This document shows positions 39,663 through 49,784 of a stretch of DNA of 64,000 nucleotides, one piece after another. Numbering within the stretch: position 1 is the first letter of the stretch; each line of letters opens with the position of its first letter. The notes below the pieces were generated by a model, which was given only the letters and a program-made list of their open reading frames with translations, searched no databases and had not been told where the DNA came from. A program made the translations under genes and the position numbers. This stretch comes from Tritrichomonas foetus (lineage: Eukaryota > Parabasalia > Tritrichomonadida > Tritrichomonadidae), in contig MLAK01001315.1 in the NCBI GenBank assembly GCA_001839685.1, positions 55,257-119,256 of the forward strand. The letters run 5' to 3'.

Positions 39663-41285
39663 TTATTGTTGCTGTCCATCTTCCTCTTCCTCATCACCAT
39701 CATCTTCAAGCGCATCTTGTTCGATTGCCTCAAGCATTTGGTTTGCTTTTCTTTGCATTGCAGTTCGAATTGCCTTCTTGATCACTTCTCCATCATAGTC
39801 AGTGTCTTCATCGAAATTGGCCGAAATTATTCCGTAGACACCAGTAATCATTCCTTTTACTGCTTGTGCCATAACTGTTGGTAATTTCTTTTCAAGATTC
39901 TTCAATTCTTGTGTTTTATCTTTCGATTTCATTTCTTTTAGTCTTTTATTTTCAGCGAGAGTTCTTTCAAACTCTTCTCGCACTTTTGCGAGTTCTTCGT
40001 CTGCTTTTTGTGCATTTAAAGTTATTTCTTGTCGTTGTTTATTTAATTCGTCAATTTGTTTCATTTTATCATCATCCAATTGTCTTCTCAACTCATTTAA
40101 CGAAGATTCTGCCTTAACTTTTTTGAGGGAGAACTCCGCTTGCAAATCTTGGATTTTCTTACTTAATTCTTCTTGTTCATCATTTTTAACACGAGTTTGC
40201 TGACGTTGTGCTGAGAGTTTTGATCCGAGTTCAGCCAGTTGAATTCTGAGTGCATCTCTTTCACGTGTATCACTTTGACGTGCATTTAAAATATCAAGTA
40301 GTTGTTTCTTTTCGGCAATTTGTTGATCTTTTATTTGATTCTCACGTAAAAGACGCTGGACTGAACTAACAAGAATATCTGATGCAAGTGGTATATTTGA
40401 TTGTGTTGCTTGAGTTCTTCTCAAAGAGGCAATCATTTGAGTCAGTTCATTAAATTTGCTTTGCATCTCATTTCTGATTGATTCAAGTTGGGAGTCATAC
40501 ATTGAGTTGGGTGAAACAGAGTTTGGCGGAGGTGGTCCTCTTGGCCGTTGCATTTGCTGTTGGAGTTGTGCCTGTTGTGCAGCAGCTGCAGCTTTTGCGG
40601 CTTCATCAGGTTGTGATTCGGAAGCTTCTGAATCCCTTTTCTTTGATCTTTTCTTCTTTTTTGATCCAGAATTGACGTCTGTCGATTTTGAAGCTCCGTC
40701 GAACATTGGAAGGGCGGCTGTTTCTGAAATCGAATGGACAATACCAACAATGTTATGCGGAAATTGAACGAGAAATGTCGAGCCTTCTGTGCCTTCTTTC
40801 GTGATGGCACGAAGGGGAGTTTGATCGGCTGGCGAAATTTCGAAGTTTTCGGCGTCCATAACTGGTTGATCGATCTTTTTGGCTTGTAAGTCGTAGCATT
40901 TGTAAGAAACTTTGAATGGAAAATCTCCATTAATTGGTCCGCCCTGTTTCTGATCGATGCAGATGGCTCCACCAGACTGGGCGAGCTTCCCTGACAAAGC
41001 GAGAGCAGTGTAAAGTTCGGCTTCTTGTGCTGTTGCAAATTGGAATAATCCACGATGCCCCTGCGAAGTAAATGAACAGTAGACTTGGTTTTGGAGATTC
41101 CAAACAATGTCTGCGTTTGCTTGGACAGCGATGACGGGCTTCTTGTTTTGCGCTAAAGCGACAATTCCAATACTTGGTCCTTTTCGTAAAGCAATGACAA
41201 CCATGCGACCATATTGCATGTATTGATTTGTAGAAGGGTTAATAATCGATAAATTTGCCTGTGCTGCTCGAAGTGTGACTGACAT
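39663..41285 (-). CDS. FKBP15/WAFL-like coiled-coil protein
   Basis: A 540-residue protein from the ATG at 41283-41285, directly preceded by TCA. Residues 1-105 resemble the WH1-like domain of FKBP15 (AAQANLSIINPSTNQYMQYG, then VVIALRKGPSIGIVALAQNK, VWNLQNQVYCSF, GLFQFATAQEAELYTAL). Residues about 110-190 occupy the FKBP position (DFPFKVSYKCYDLQAKKIDQ; GTEGSTFLVQFPHNIVGIVH) but lack an obvious peptidyl-prolyl isomerase active site. A basic and Ala/Gln/Pro-rich linker (GSKKKKRSKKRDSE; MQRPRGPPPPNSV) leads into a coiled coil (about 265-470) and an acidic end. FKBP15 acts in early endosome transport with actin. The domain order supports homology, though single segments are weak. Confidence 0.65.
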   Translation of the reverse strand: MSVTLRAAQANLSIINPSTNQYMQYGRMVVIALRKGPSIGIVALAQNKKPVIAVQANADIVWNLQNQVYCSFTSQGHRGLFQFATAQEAELYTALALSGKLAQSGGAICIDQKQGGPINGDFPFKVSYKCYDLQAKKIDQPVMDAENFEISPADQTPLRAITKEGTEGSTFLVQFPHNIVGIVHSISETAALPMFDGASKSTDVNSGSKKKKRSKKRDSEASESQPDEAAKAAAAAQQAQLQQQMQRPRGPPPPNSVSPNSMYDSQLESIRNEMQSKFNELTQMIASLRRTQATQSNIPLASDILVSSVQRLLRENQIKDQQIAEKKQLLDILNARQSDTRERDALRIQLAELGSKLSAQRQQTRVKNDEQEELSKKIQDLQAEFSLKKVKAESSLNELRRQLDDDKMKQIDELNKQRQEITLNAQKADEELAKVREEFERTLAENKRLKEMKSKDKTQELKNLEKKLPTVMAQAVKGMITGVYGIISANFDEDTDYDGEVIKKAIRTAMQRKANQMLEAIEQDALEDDGDEEEEDGQQQ

Positions 41286-41635
41286 TGACACTTTTAGATT
41301 TATAATAATTTTTCAAAAAAATTCTCAATTGTTTTGAACGATAACTTTCTAAATTCAAAAAAGTTCAAACTCTATTAAATCAAAGAATATGATATTTTAT
41401 AGAGAGCGAGATGAAAGTCAAGTAATCAGTATCATTTAAGCTACATATGATTAACATGTAAAACACTCTCATGAAAATTACCAGAATCGAATTGAGATAT
41501 TGAATCTTATGACATTCTAAAATTAAAAGTTAAATTACAATATATGTAATATAGTTAAGGTTTATCATAATTTTACATTCACTTCTTTTTTTCAAAAAAG
41601 AAAAATAAGAATAAAAATATCATTTTCATTTGATC
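41286..41635. other. Spacer between co-directional genes
   Basis: About 350 bp of AT-rich sequence upstream of the FKBP15-like gene and downstream of the 502-residue protein gene, both on the minus strand. Nothing else seen. Confidence 0.5.
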
Positions 41636-43144
41636 TTATTTCAATTTGTTCAGGAACGCCGCAAGATGCTCATCATACTTTCTGTTCTTTGGTTCATGCC
41701 TCTTTGATGGGGATGAAGTTTCCTTTGACACTTGGGATTTTTCTTTCACTGTGTAAGAAAATGTTCCGGAATTCTTGGAAATGTGGGATGACTTAAATTT
41801 GATTCCAGATGGACCAAATTCACCAGAGGATTGTTGTGATCTATCAATTCTTTTCATTTGTTTATTTTGCGCTTGTCTTCTCATATTCAATGCATTCTTT
41901 GCTCTTTCTTCTTGAATAAAGGCATTCATTTCAAGTCTTTCCATAATTGCTTTTCTTGGGTCATGTTCGCCCATCATAGCCATTTCACCACGAATGATAT
42001 CACTAGCAGAAGCATTTTCATCAGTACCTGCTTTGATCCACATTGCTTTTTCTATTAATTGAGATATTCCTTCTGATGTTAATTTTCTTGTTTTTTCTTC
42101 ATTTCTTTTTTGCTTTCTTTGTTTACGCATCATTCTCTTTGTTTCCAGTTCTTTTCTTTCAGCTTCGTTTCCTTCGAAGGCTTTTTCAAGTCCATCTGCA
42201 TTTCCAAGTCTCAGACGACCACTACGCCATTGACCAGTAATAATTCGAATGATCTTTTTAATCTCTTCAAGATCTTCTGAAAGACGAAGTTCAACAACTC
42301 TTTCGTAAAGTCTGTGCTCGAGTTCTTCTTCAGACAGTTTTTCAGGATCCTGGCCTTCTTTCTTAATTTCTTCAATAACTGTTTTAGCAAGATCTACATT
42401 TTGGATTTCTTCTTCTGGTGCTTCTTCTTCTTCCTCTTCCACTTCAAATTCTTCATCGGCAATTTCTTGATTTGGTTCTTCATTTATATCTTCTTTAATT
42501 TTCGCAGCATGTTCTTCTAACATTTTCTCGCGCATGATTTGACGTTTCTTCTTCTGTGGCAAAATGATACTGAGACCAGATTTATCATCAGTTTCACCTG
42601 AAATATCAATTGAAAATGAAATCTTTTTTTGCGGTTTTGCTTTTTGGGCATTCTGACGAAGTCGTTCGGCAAGAATTCTGGCTGCTGAAACATTTTCTTC
42701 TTTCTGTTGAGGCTCTTCTGCTGTTTTTAATATTGACTCGATTTTGGGTTTTTCGACTGGAGGATCACCTTTTGAAAAGATACTATCCATGAGATCATCT
42801 CTTCCTGTTGATTGTATTTCCTCTTTTTTAGGCTGTTCTTCTGGCTGGACTGACGTTGAATCATCTTTGGGTGATGATGGAAGCGAATTGATTAATTGAT
42901 TAGTTGCGATATTTTGTGTAGATTCTTCTTCAATTTGACTAGTAATGTTTGGTTCTTGAGAAACGCCATATTCATCTTTTAATGACTGAATAATTTCTTC
43001 ATCGCTTCCCCCATCACTGGAATTTATATCATCAGAATCTAGAAAATGCGAGGATTTTCCTGGTATACTTTTTGAAGTGTCGATTTCGGTTCCCTCCATT
43101 TCAACATGGATTCCTTCACTCATGCGTTTAGAATATTTCCCCAT
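41636..43144 (-). CDS. Charged coiled-coil protein, function unknown
   Basis: A 502-residue, highly charged protein. Residues 1-130 are acidic and disordered, an acidic run EVEEEEEEAPEEEIQ lies near 235-250, and the second half is helical and basic (KRMMRKQRKQKRNEEKTRKL at about 330-350; NMRRQAQNKQMKRIDRSQQS). The C-terminus KYDEHLAAFLNKLK looks like a short conserved helix. No family assigned. Start at the ATG 43142-43144; a second ATG seven codons in (MSEGIHVEMEG) is also possible. A TTTTCACCTTAG element lies about 20-30 bp upstream. Confidence 0.68.
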   Translation of the reverse strand: MGKYSKRMSEGIHVEMEGTEIDTSKSIPGKSSHFLDSDDINSSDGGSDEEIIQSLKDEYGVSQEPNITSQIEEESTQNIATNQLINSLPSSPKDDSTSVQPEEQPKKEEIQSTGRDDLMDSIFSKGDPPVEKPKIESILKTAEEPQQKEENVSAARILAERLRQNAQKAKPQKKISFSIDISGETDDKSGLSIILPQKKKRQIMREKMLEEHAAKIKEDINEEPNQEIADEEFEVEEEEEEAPEEEIQNVDLAKTVIEEIKKEGQDPEKLSEEELEHRLYERVVELRLSEDLEEIKKIIRIITGQWRSGRLRLGNADGLEKAFEGNEAERKELETKRMMRKQRKQKRNEEKTRKLTSEGISQLIEKAMWIKAGTDENASASDIIRGEMAMMGEHDPRKAIMERLEMNAFIQEERAKNALNMRRQAQNKQMKRIDRSQQSSGEFGPSGIKFKSSHISKNSGTFSYTVKEKSQVSKETSSPSKRHEPKNRKYDEHLAAFLNKLK

Positions 43145-43850
43145 TCACTCTTAATGGTCAAATTTTCACCTTAGTGTACGTTAAAGAAATAAATCATCAT
43201 TTTTGTGCCTATATTTGGTCGTATCTAGCCATATCGGAAATAACGGAAGATAGTGGGTTGGTCAACAATATTTTAATTCCATATCGACTAACAATTAATT
43301 ATATCATATTTTTGAGGTGATTTTCCGAGCTATCCATTCACAGAGGCAAAATTTTCATTCCTCCAAGAATGAAACCAGAAAAATTTCATGACAACCTCAA
43401 TTGATTAAAACAAATAATGCATGTCGAATAATTTTTTTCATGATTTCGTAAGGAATGGTTAAAAATTTCGGTGAATGAATATTTTTGAAGTTAAAATTTT
43501 TTGAGTTCTGCTATTAATTTTTGAATTAATTCTAAGAATAACTTTTCAAACAAAAAACAGCTCTGCAAAATTAAATTCATAGAAATAAGAATCTGTATTG
43601 AATATTGTTTATTTCATCTCTCTTGATTCAGAAAAATCCCAATTTGTAGAAAAAGTTCAACATAATTTTATGTACCAATTGATCAGAAAACGCAAAAGAT
43701 TGGCCCAACAATAGTGATCTTCATAAAGTAACTTTTGAAAGAATTTCAATGAGATTCAGAACTCAAATAAAATATTTAATATAAACTGGTTTCTTTATTC
43801 AATGTTTCATAGGTCTAAAGAGACCGTTTATTAACAACGAACATTCAAAC
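43145..43850. other. Divergent spacer
   Basis: About 700 bp between divergent genes. AT-rich, no open frame of note. An ACATTCAAAC directly precedes the TCAF-like ATG. Confidence 0.5.
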
Positions 43851-46049
43851 ATGGGATGCAACACTTCTGGTGCACAGGTTGCATCAACGAAAGACAGAGC
43901 TCAAGTAAATAAATCATTTCCCGAAGACCCCATCGAGTTACATCAAGTGTCAGACGTTGATCTTCAATCTTCGCACGATTCCGCTATAAATCAATTATTG
44001 AGTCGAGTGAGGACAATCAGATGTCCGTCCGGAATGGTTCCTGTTGTTGTTTTATCGAATATTTCTACTCCTATTTTCACTTCGAGATTAGCTCTTCCCT
44101 CCGAAAAAGATCCAACAGATGTTCGTCTTCCAATTGTCGCCTGCACGTCGTCAAATATCGTCAGATTGATGTGCTTTTCACATTACATGATGCCAACACA
44201 CACCAATTTCAAAAACGAAGATACTGCGATATTTTTTCATAATTGCTTGGATTGGCTTTCAAGCGAATTTCCGGCGAAGACACCCGTTTTATTTATTGGC
44301 TTTCCTGAAGAAATTTACAGTGATGTTGAGCTTTGTTTGAAGACTCAAGGATATGATTCACATTTTGGCACTTTTAATTCAAATTTGGAAAATTATCACA
44401 TTATTGCAATTGCAAGTGATGTTGATGCAAATGATCCAGAAATTTCAGCAACTTTGGCCAATTTATTAAACAAAAAAGTTGGAATTGCCGTTTTTTATCA
44501 TCCAACCGATAGTATTCTTGACATTCCAATTAATTCATTTATTTCACAATATGGAATGTCCTATACTTATTGCCAGCTTTCTGATGAATCATTACCCAAT
44601 GTTATTGCACGAATTCCGAAAAATGTTTCTCATGTGAAAGATATTTCTTTTCAGTTCTTTCTTAAACAATTCAAGGAATGCGTTGAAAAACCATCACAGT
44701 ATACAATTACTGATATTGATGACTTAGTTACATCACTTAGATACCATGTAATGGTTTGTGATCGAGGACAAACAGAAGAGCTTTTACAATTAGAGAGCGA
44801 CGCGTGGGAATATCTCAATAAAACTGAATATCAATCAAATAAAGAAATCTGTCCAAAAGTTAACCATCAAATTGTTACAATTCTTTTAATTGACATCTTA
44901 AATAAACTTCCATTAACAGAAATAAAAGCAGCACCAGACTGTTCCCTGTTTCCAGGTTGTGTAATTGATATTCCATTATCTGATCATACTGTTGGCCTTC
45001 GACTCCGTCAAGAATGTCTTATTTCTACAGGAATTTGGTGCCAGCCTGGTGTTCTGGTTGAAATTGAATGTCATAATCCTCCTGAAGGCATAATGGTTCA
45101 AGTTGGTTCACATAGTTGTTCACTTATTACGAAAAAAGGACCTTGGAAACGTTGGCCTGTCGTCACAAATATGTTTGCTTTAAATAATGGTAAAACTTCT
45201 GTTGTTTCTCCCTTTGGAGGAATTGTTTATTTAGTTGTCCCAGAATTACCGAGTAGTTCACCTCCTTCAATTGAGTTGAAATTCCACAATTGTTGCAAAT
45301 ATGCGCGCGTTGTATCTAAAAAACCAGAAGTTTTTCAAATGACTAAAGAAATCAATGTACCATGGTGCGAACTAATGCTTAATACAGTTATCTTCACAAT
45401 GCCCCGTGGTATTCTTCGAAAATTTAAAAAACCAGATGAAACTTTTGATTATATAGATAATTTTGTTCAAAAAGTTGCGGAATTAGCAAATTATAAAATT
45501 AATAGGCCTTATCGAGTAGTTTTTGATGTAGAAATTATTGAGAAATTGTTTGTTGCGGATTATCCAATAATAATGAAAATTGATGATATCAATGATATCT
45601 TTTTCGATTCTGAAGATGGAGTTACAGAAGGCTTATTTAAGTTTTTAATGGCCATTGCAACCGTTTCGTTCAAAAGTGGTGTTTTTGATGAAGAAACTGA
45701 ATCAGCCCTTGCTGCTTATATTGGATCCCTTGCAATAATGACAGTAATTCCAACTTTTGATCCAATGACTTTCTTTGATGTAGATTTACCACTTTTATAT
45801 CATGCATTGTGGAGTATTCATTTGAAGCTTGATGATGAGGTTGTTTTAAAGATCATCAAAAGTTCACATGATTTATCTTATTTGACAGGTAGTGAAGTAC
45901 CTGATGATCAATGGATTTACTTTGTTAAACAACTTTGTACATTGGCCAATTATAACTTCACGAAAGTTCTTGATACAATACGGCCAATTCCCTTGAACCT
46001 GACAGTAGAAATGGAAAACCTGCCAATACCACAAGTTGAACTATTTTAG
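43851..46049 (+). CDS. TCAF/M60-like protein, myristoylated, protease motif lost
   Basis: A 732-residue protein starting MGCNTSGAQ, an N-myristoylation signal (G2, S6) with Cys3 for palmitoylation, so probably membrane-attached. The N-terminal half has the alpha/beta layout of TCAF proteins ([54 protein letters not shown]). Residues about 385-465 match the beta-sandwich preceding M60 peptidase domains ([55 protein letters not shown]). At the place where M60 enzymes have HExxH, this protein reads [13 protein letters not shown] (about 592-604), so no zinc site is visible. TCAFs regulate TRPM8 trafficking in animals; M60-like proteins are mucin-targeting proteases in parasites. Here I infer a non-catalytic, cytosolic-face role. 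Confidence 0.78.
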
Positions 46050-46204
46050 CTTTATATGTAATAAATTGTTTGTTCGATAATTCATTTAATAATATTTTGT
46101 TTCTCATATTTCGATTCTCATATTTTGATAACAACATTATACCATTTTGCTCGTAGATGAAGGTGTTCTAGACAACTTTCTGGGTATCAGTAAGATCAAA
46201 AATA

Positions 46205-46232
46205 CAGAAACAAAAAAAAAAAAAAAAAATTA
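46205..46232. repeat. Poly(A) tract
   Basis: Run of about 20 or more A residues between converging genes. Too little context to call a retroposed tail: there is no adjacent gene-like sequence or target duplication. Confidence 0.7.
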
Positions 46233-46278
46233 AAAAGAAACGAAGATAAAATTGATAACATAAACACATATTTATAAA

Positions 46279-49200
46279 TCAGAAAGTGAGAAATTGCATC
46301 ATTCTAGTTATCAACGATATATCATAGAAATCCAAAAGCTTTTCTTTATCTTCAGGATCGATGCATTTCTGATAAAAGTCTATAAAATCATAATCTACTA
46401 TATTTGGATTGTTACACATCGCTTTTCTTGATTTGCAATTGAATCCAAGCATTTTTCGCCCAAGCTTCTGAATTTTCTGTTGAACGTCAATCAAATGGGC
46501 ATGAGATTCGCGGGGTAGGCCACTAATCAAGGCACCTATCGTTCCAGAAAAAGTAGAATACAAAAAACAATGTTTTAGAGAAAGAAATGAAGAAATTCTA
46601 TCATTTGTATTGCAATAGAAAACCTTTTGTAATGTTGGGGCTTTTTCAGGATTATGGAAAGATCCAATTGCTACATTCAATGGAATTGAATAAAAGGTAA
46701 TTCCACCTTTAATATCACCTAGTGCGATTGTTGTTTCATCAACATGATGAATATTGGATATTTTTTCGGGGGTTAATGATGTAGCTATCAAATAGAATTT
46801 ATTCATGTCAAAATTGAATTGGTAAACATGAATTTGGCCATTCTCTGTCACCGTCCAAATATAGTCTCTATATTCATATATTTTAATAACCACAGAATCA
46901 TTCACAATTTTGTCTTTGAAATAAGTGAAATCATCTTTAACTATTTTGGTGAGTTTCACTTCATTATCAATTGATAATAAAATTTTGTTTCGATAGAAAA
47001 CCATGTCATTGACAGTTTCTGAGAAAACTGTATTGAACTTAAGTTTAAATTCTTTGTTTTTATATTTGAATAAAGATATAGAATGTCTATCATTATAAAG
47101 AACAATAAGTGAATAAATATTTGGTCTTTTTTCAGATGATGTAAAAGTTAAAGGTTCCTTCTTTTTGAACGAGTTTAATTTGACTTTGTATCTTCTTGTA
47201 TTCATTCTACGAGTGGCACATAAATGGTTCTCTCTCAATAAAAAGTTTATGTTTTGATGATGCTCAAAATGAAGAACAGGATTCTGAGATTCACTAAGGG
47301 GAATGGCAACATGTGAATCATCAAACTCCACAAATTCCACATTACTTAATACGTACTGTTTCTTTTTATCTTTATCTTTGTGTTGATTTACACTTCTCTT
47401 TGAGTCTTTATCTCTATCGCTCCTTCTATTTCTATCAGTTTTCTTATCATCTTTCTTATTGCTCTTTTTCTTATCATTATTCTTATCATTTGCTTTATCA
47501 TCTTTTCTCTCATTGTTATCATCTTCGTCATCTTCTTGAACAAACCAGAGAAGCTTTGAATCACAGCAAATCGAAATAACATCTGGAATACCCGTTGACA
47601 CAATATGATCTTTATTATAAATCATTATAATTGAATTAGCAATAAAAGAAAATGTTGTATCGTTATTAACAATGACATTATTTGGTTTCGGACCATGATA
47701 TATATATGAGCAATAATTTGTGAATCCATTCTGGTTCACTTCAGCTTTCATGATCGATCCATTTTCAGAAAATAAATATAATTCTGTTCCTTGACGAAGA
47801 GTAACCATTTGAAAAATAGGTGAAGGCACATCATATTCAATTCCAATGCTATTGAAATCATAGTCGATTAAAAAAACACTACCTTTATTTCTATTGTTGA
47901 CTTCAAATGTAGCTAGTGCTATATATTTATCACACATTGTAATTGCAGTTATTCCTGCCCCATCTAAATCATATTCGTATGTACTTGAATTTTTAAAACT
48001 ATTGCGGAATAAAACTATTTCATTACTCGAAGGAATAACTGCAAAGTAATCACCATTCATTGCCGTATATATAATATTGATCTTATTGGTGACATTTTTC
48101 CCGTTAAATAAAACGCAGGTTTTTAAGACTTGAACAATTCCATTTGGATGTTGGTACATAGCAGTTGTATAATGATCATAAGAAATTTTTACATTTGAAG
48201 AATTTTTCCCTTGAGATTTTGTGGATGAATTCTTAGAACTCCCTTGTTTTTTCACATTTTCTTCGATATCGTCTTCTTCAGCATTAATTTTAATTGTTTT
48301 TTTGGAAGTTGAATAAAAAAGTAATTGTGGTGATAATGAAATTAATTGACCTGGTATAGAAAAAGTTTCTATTGCTTCAAATTCTCCTGCTTCTTGATTT
48401 GTGATTGCTGATATTCCATATTCAGATAAAGAATATAATTTATTGCTAATATATGAAAGCTGATTAACGTTTAAATAGTTATAAAAACTCTCTAAAATTT
48501 CGATTTTCTGTAAATCTACAAACGGTTTTTTGCATGATTTCTTCGATTCTGGTATTTTTAGAACGATGAAATAATTGTCAGAAAAGACTATAGAAATAGA
48601 ATTTGGCATAGTATATAATTTTGAGAAATGCTGAGCCTCAAAATATTTATGTTCAACTTTATTTGACATTGAATAGCAATAAAATGACTCATCCTCAAGA
48701 AATGCCGAAATTGTATGATTTGTGATATGTGAAATCAATTCAATTTTTGAAGGTGTTGTACAAATTGGATTTTTGGCATTAATTTGAATGATTTTATTAT
48801 CATAAACGCAATAAACAAAATTTTTCTTACCATCGATGTTACAAATAATTTTATTGACTGCTAAATCAACATTTATTGTTTCTTCAATTTGGCCATTTTC
48901 AGCATCCAAAAAAATTATTGATTTTTCATCATCAGATTTGACTAAAATTGCAAAAGAATCATTGGTTAAACCCGGAATGATACTAATAATGTCTTGAGTA
49001 TTCAAATTAATCAAATTAATTTCAGGTGAGTGAGCTTCCTCGATATCGATAATAATTATATTGGAATTATCAATTGCTAAACAAATGAACCGTTTATTGC
49101 GCGTTACTGCTTTGGTGTCGAAATTGTCTGGAATGGCGTCTAATTTTGTGACTGAAATTTGGTGAAATTCTGGATAATGCGACATATCTGATATAACGAA

Positions 49201-49452
49201 ATCGTTTTGTTCAGTAATCGAGCAAAAATAATCATTACATGAGACAGCCCATATTAGAGGTGCTTCGAGAGGGTATGGAGGCGATGACATGTAAGCGATT
49301 TTTTTGATATCTTTGATAAATTTAATTGTGGCGAATTCTACGCGACTTCGATATACCATCACGACTTCGAGAAGTTCCGATGAAACCACTTTGCGGATCG
49401 TGCTAAACAGGAGATTGTTGCATGGAATCACCGTTTTATGAACAACATGCAT
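46279..49452 (-). CDS. CPSF-A family multi-propeller protein, CPSF160-like
   Basis: A 1,057-residue protein, start taken at the first ATG (49450-49452, MHVVHKTVIPCNNLLF); the frame extends four codons to a GTG. The N-terminus resembles the first strands of CPSF160 (MYAVYKQ...), and the whole has beta-propeller character with many short strands. The C-terminal region is diagnostic of the MMS1/CPSF-A family: FSGTIGALISGLPRESHAHL, then IDVQQKIQKL, GFNCKSRKAMCNNP, and VDYDFIDFYQKCIDPEDKEK. Family members are CPSF160 (mRNA 3' processing), SF3B3 (splicing) and DDB1 (ubiquitin ligase); the GFNCKSRK segment fits CPSF160 best, but I cannot exclude the others. A Lys/Asp/Asn-rich insertion of about 55 residues (DNA about 47360-47545) interrupts it. 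It is shorter than human CPSF160 (1,443). Confidence 0.65.
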   Translation of the reverse strand: MHVVHKTVIPCNNLLFSTIRKVVSSELLEVVMVYRSRVEFATIKFIKDIKKIAYMSSPPYPLEAPLIWAVSCNDYFCSITEQNDFVISDMSHYPEFHQISVTKLDAIPDNFDTKAVTRNKRFICLAIDNSNIIIIDIEEAHSPEINLINLNTQDIISIIPGLTNDSFAILVKSDDEKSIIFLDAENGQIEETINVDLAVNKIICNIDGKKNFVYCVYDNKIIQINAKNPICTTPSKIELISHITNHTISAFLEDESFYCYSMSNKVEHKYFEAQHFSKLYTMPNSISIVFSDNYFIVLKIPESKKSCKKPFVDLQKIEILESFYNYLNVNQLSYISNKLYSLSEYGISAITNQEAGEFEAIETFSIPGQLISLSPQLLFYSTSKKTIKINAEEDDIEENVKKQGSSKNSSTKSQGKNSSNVKISYDHYTTAMYQHPNGIVQVLKTCVLFNGKNVTNKINIIYTAMNGDYFAVIPSSNEIVLFRNSFKNSSTYEYDLDGAGITAITMCDKYIALATFEVNNRNKGSVFLIDYDFNSIGIEYDVPSPIFQMVTLRQGTELYLFSENGSIMKAEVNQNGFTNYCSYIYHGPKPNNVIVNNDTTFSFIANSIIMIYNKDHIVSTGIPDVISICCDSKLLWFVQEDDEDDNNERKDDKANDKNNDKKKSNKKDDKKTDRNRRSDRDKDSKRSVNQHKDKDKKKQYVLSNVEFVEFDDSHVAIPLSESQNPVLHFEHHQNINFLLRENHLCATRRMNTRRYKVKLNSFKKKEPLTFTSSEKRPNIYSLIVLYNDRHSISLFKYKNKEFKLKFNTVFSETVNDMVFYRNKILLSIDNEVKLTKIVKDDFTYFKDKIVNDSVVIKIYEYRDYIWTVTENGQIHVYQFNFDMNKFYLIATSLTPEKISNIHHVDETTIALGDIKGGITFYSIPLNVAIGSFHNPEKAPTLQKVFYCNTNDRISSFLSLKHCFLYSTFSGTIGALISGLPRESHAHLIDVQQKIQKLGRKMLGFNCKSRKAMCNNPNIVDYDFIDFYQKCIDPEDKEKLLDFYDISLITRMMQFLTF

Positions 49453-49784
49453 CAAATCCAGCACTACACCCCACTTTTCCTTAAAAGGTTAAATCATAGG
49501 TCAAATATCAAATTTTCACAAAACAAATTTTGACATCCTTGTTTTTATTCAATATTACCTCTGAATTGTTATACCAGATTCTGTTCAGATTGAAAAGAAA
49601 TCTATTCATTTTGTTTGTTTTTTCTTTCCAACAATACCTTCATAAAACACTTTTTCAAGTCATATATTGTTTGATTGTTTTGGAGAATAATTTTCAAGAA
49701 ATGAAAAACTATTCATATATGAAGTTGTTAAAAGATGTAAAAACACTTCTCTGAATATAAATTTAAATTTTATTGAAAACAAAA
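49453..49784. other. Spacer between minus-strand genes
   Basis: About 330 bp with TTAAAAGGTTAAATCATAGG and TTTTCACAAAAC near the CPSF-like start; a 74-codon plus-strand frame (49530-49754) is hydrophobic and not called. Confidence 0.45.

Noticed and set aside
46205..46232. Poly(A) run as the tail of a retroposed sequence
   Set aside because: No flanking target duplication or gene-like body; it is in a convergent 3' spacer.
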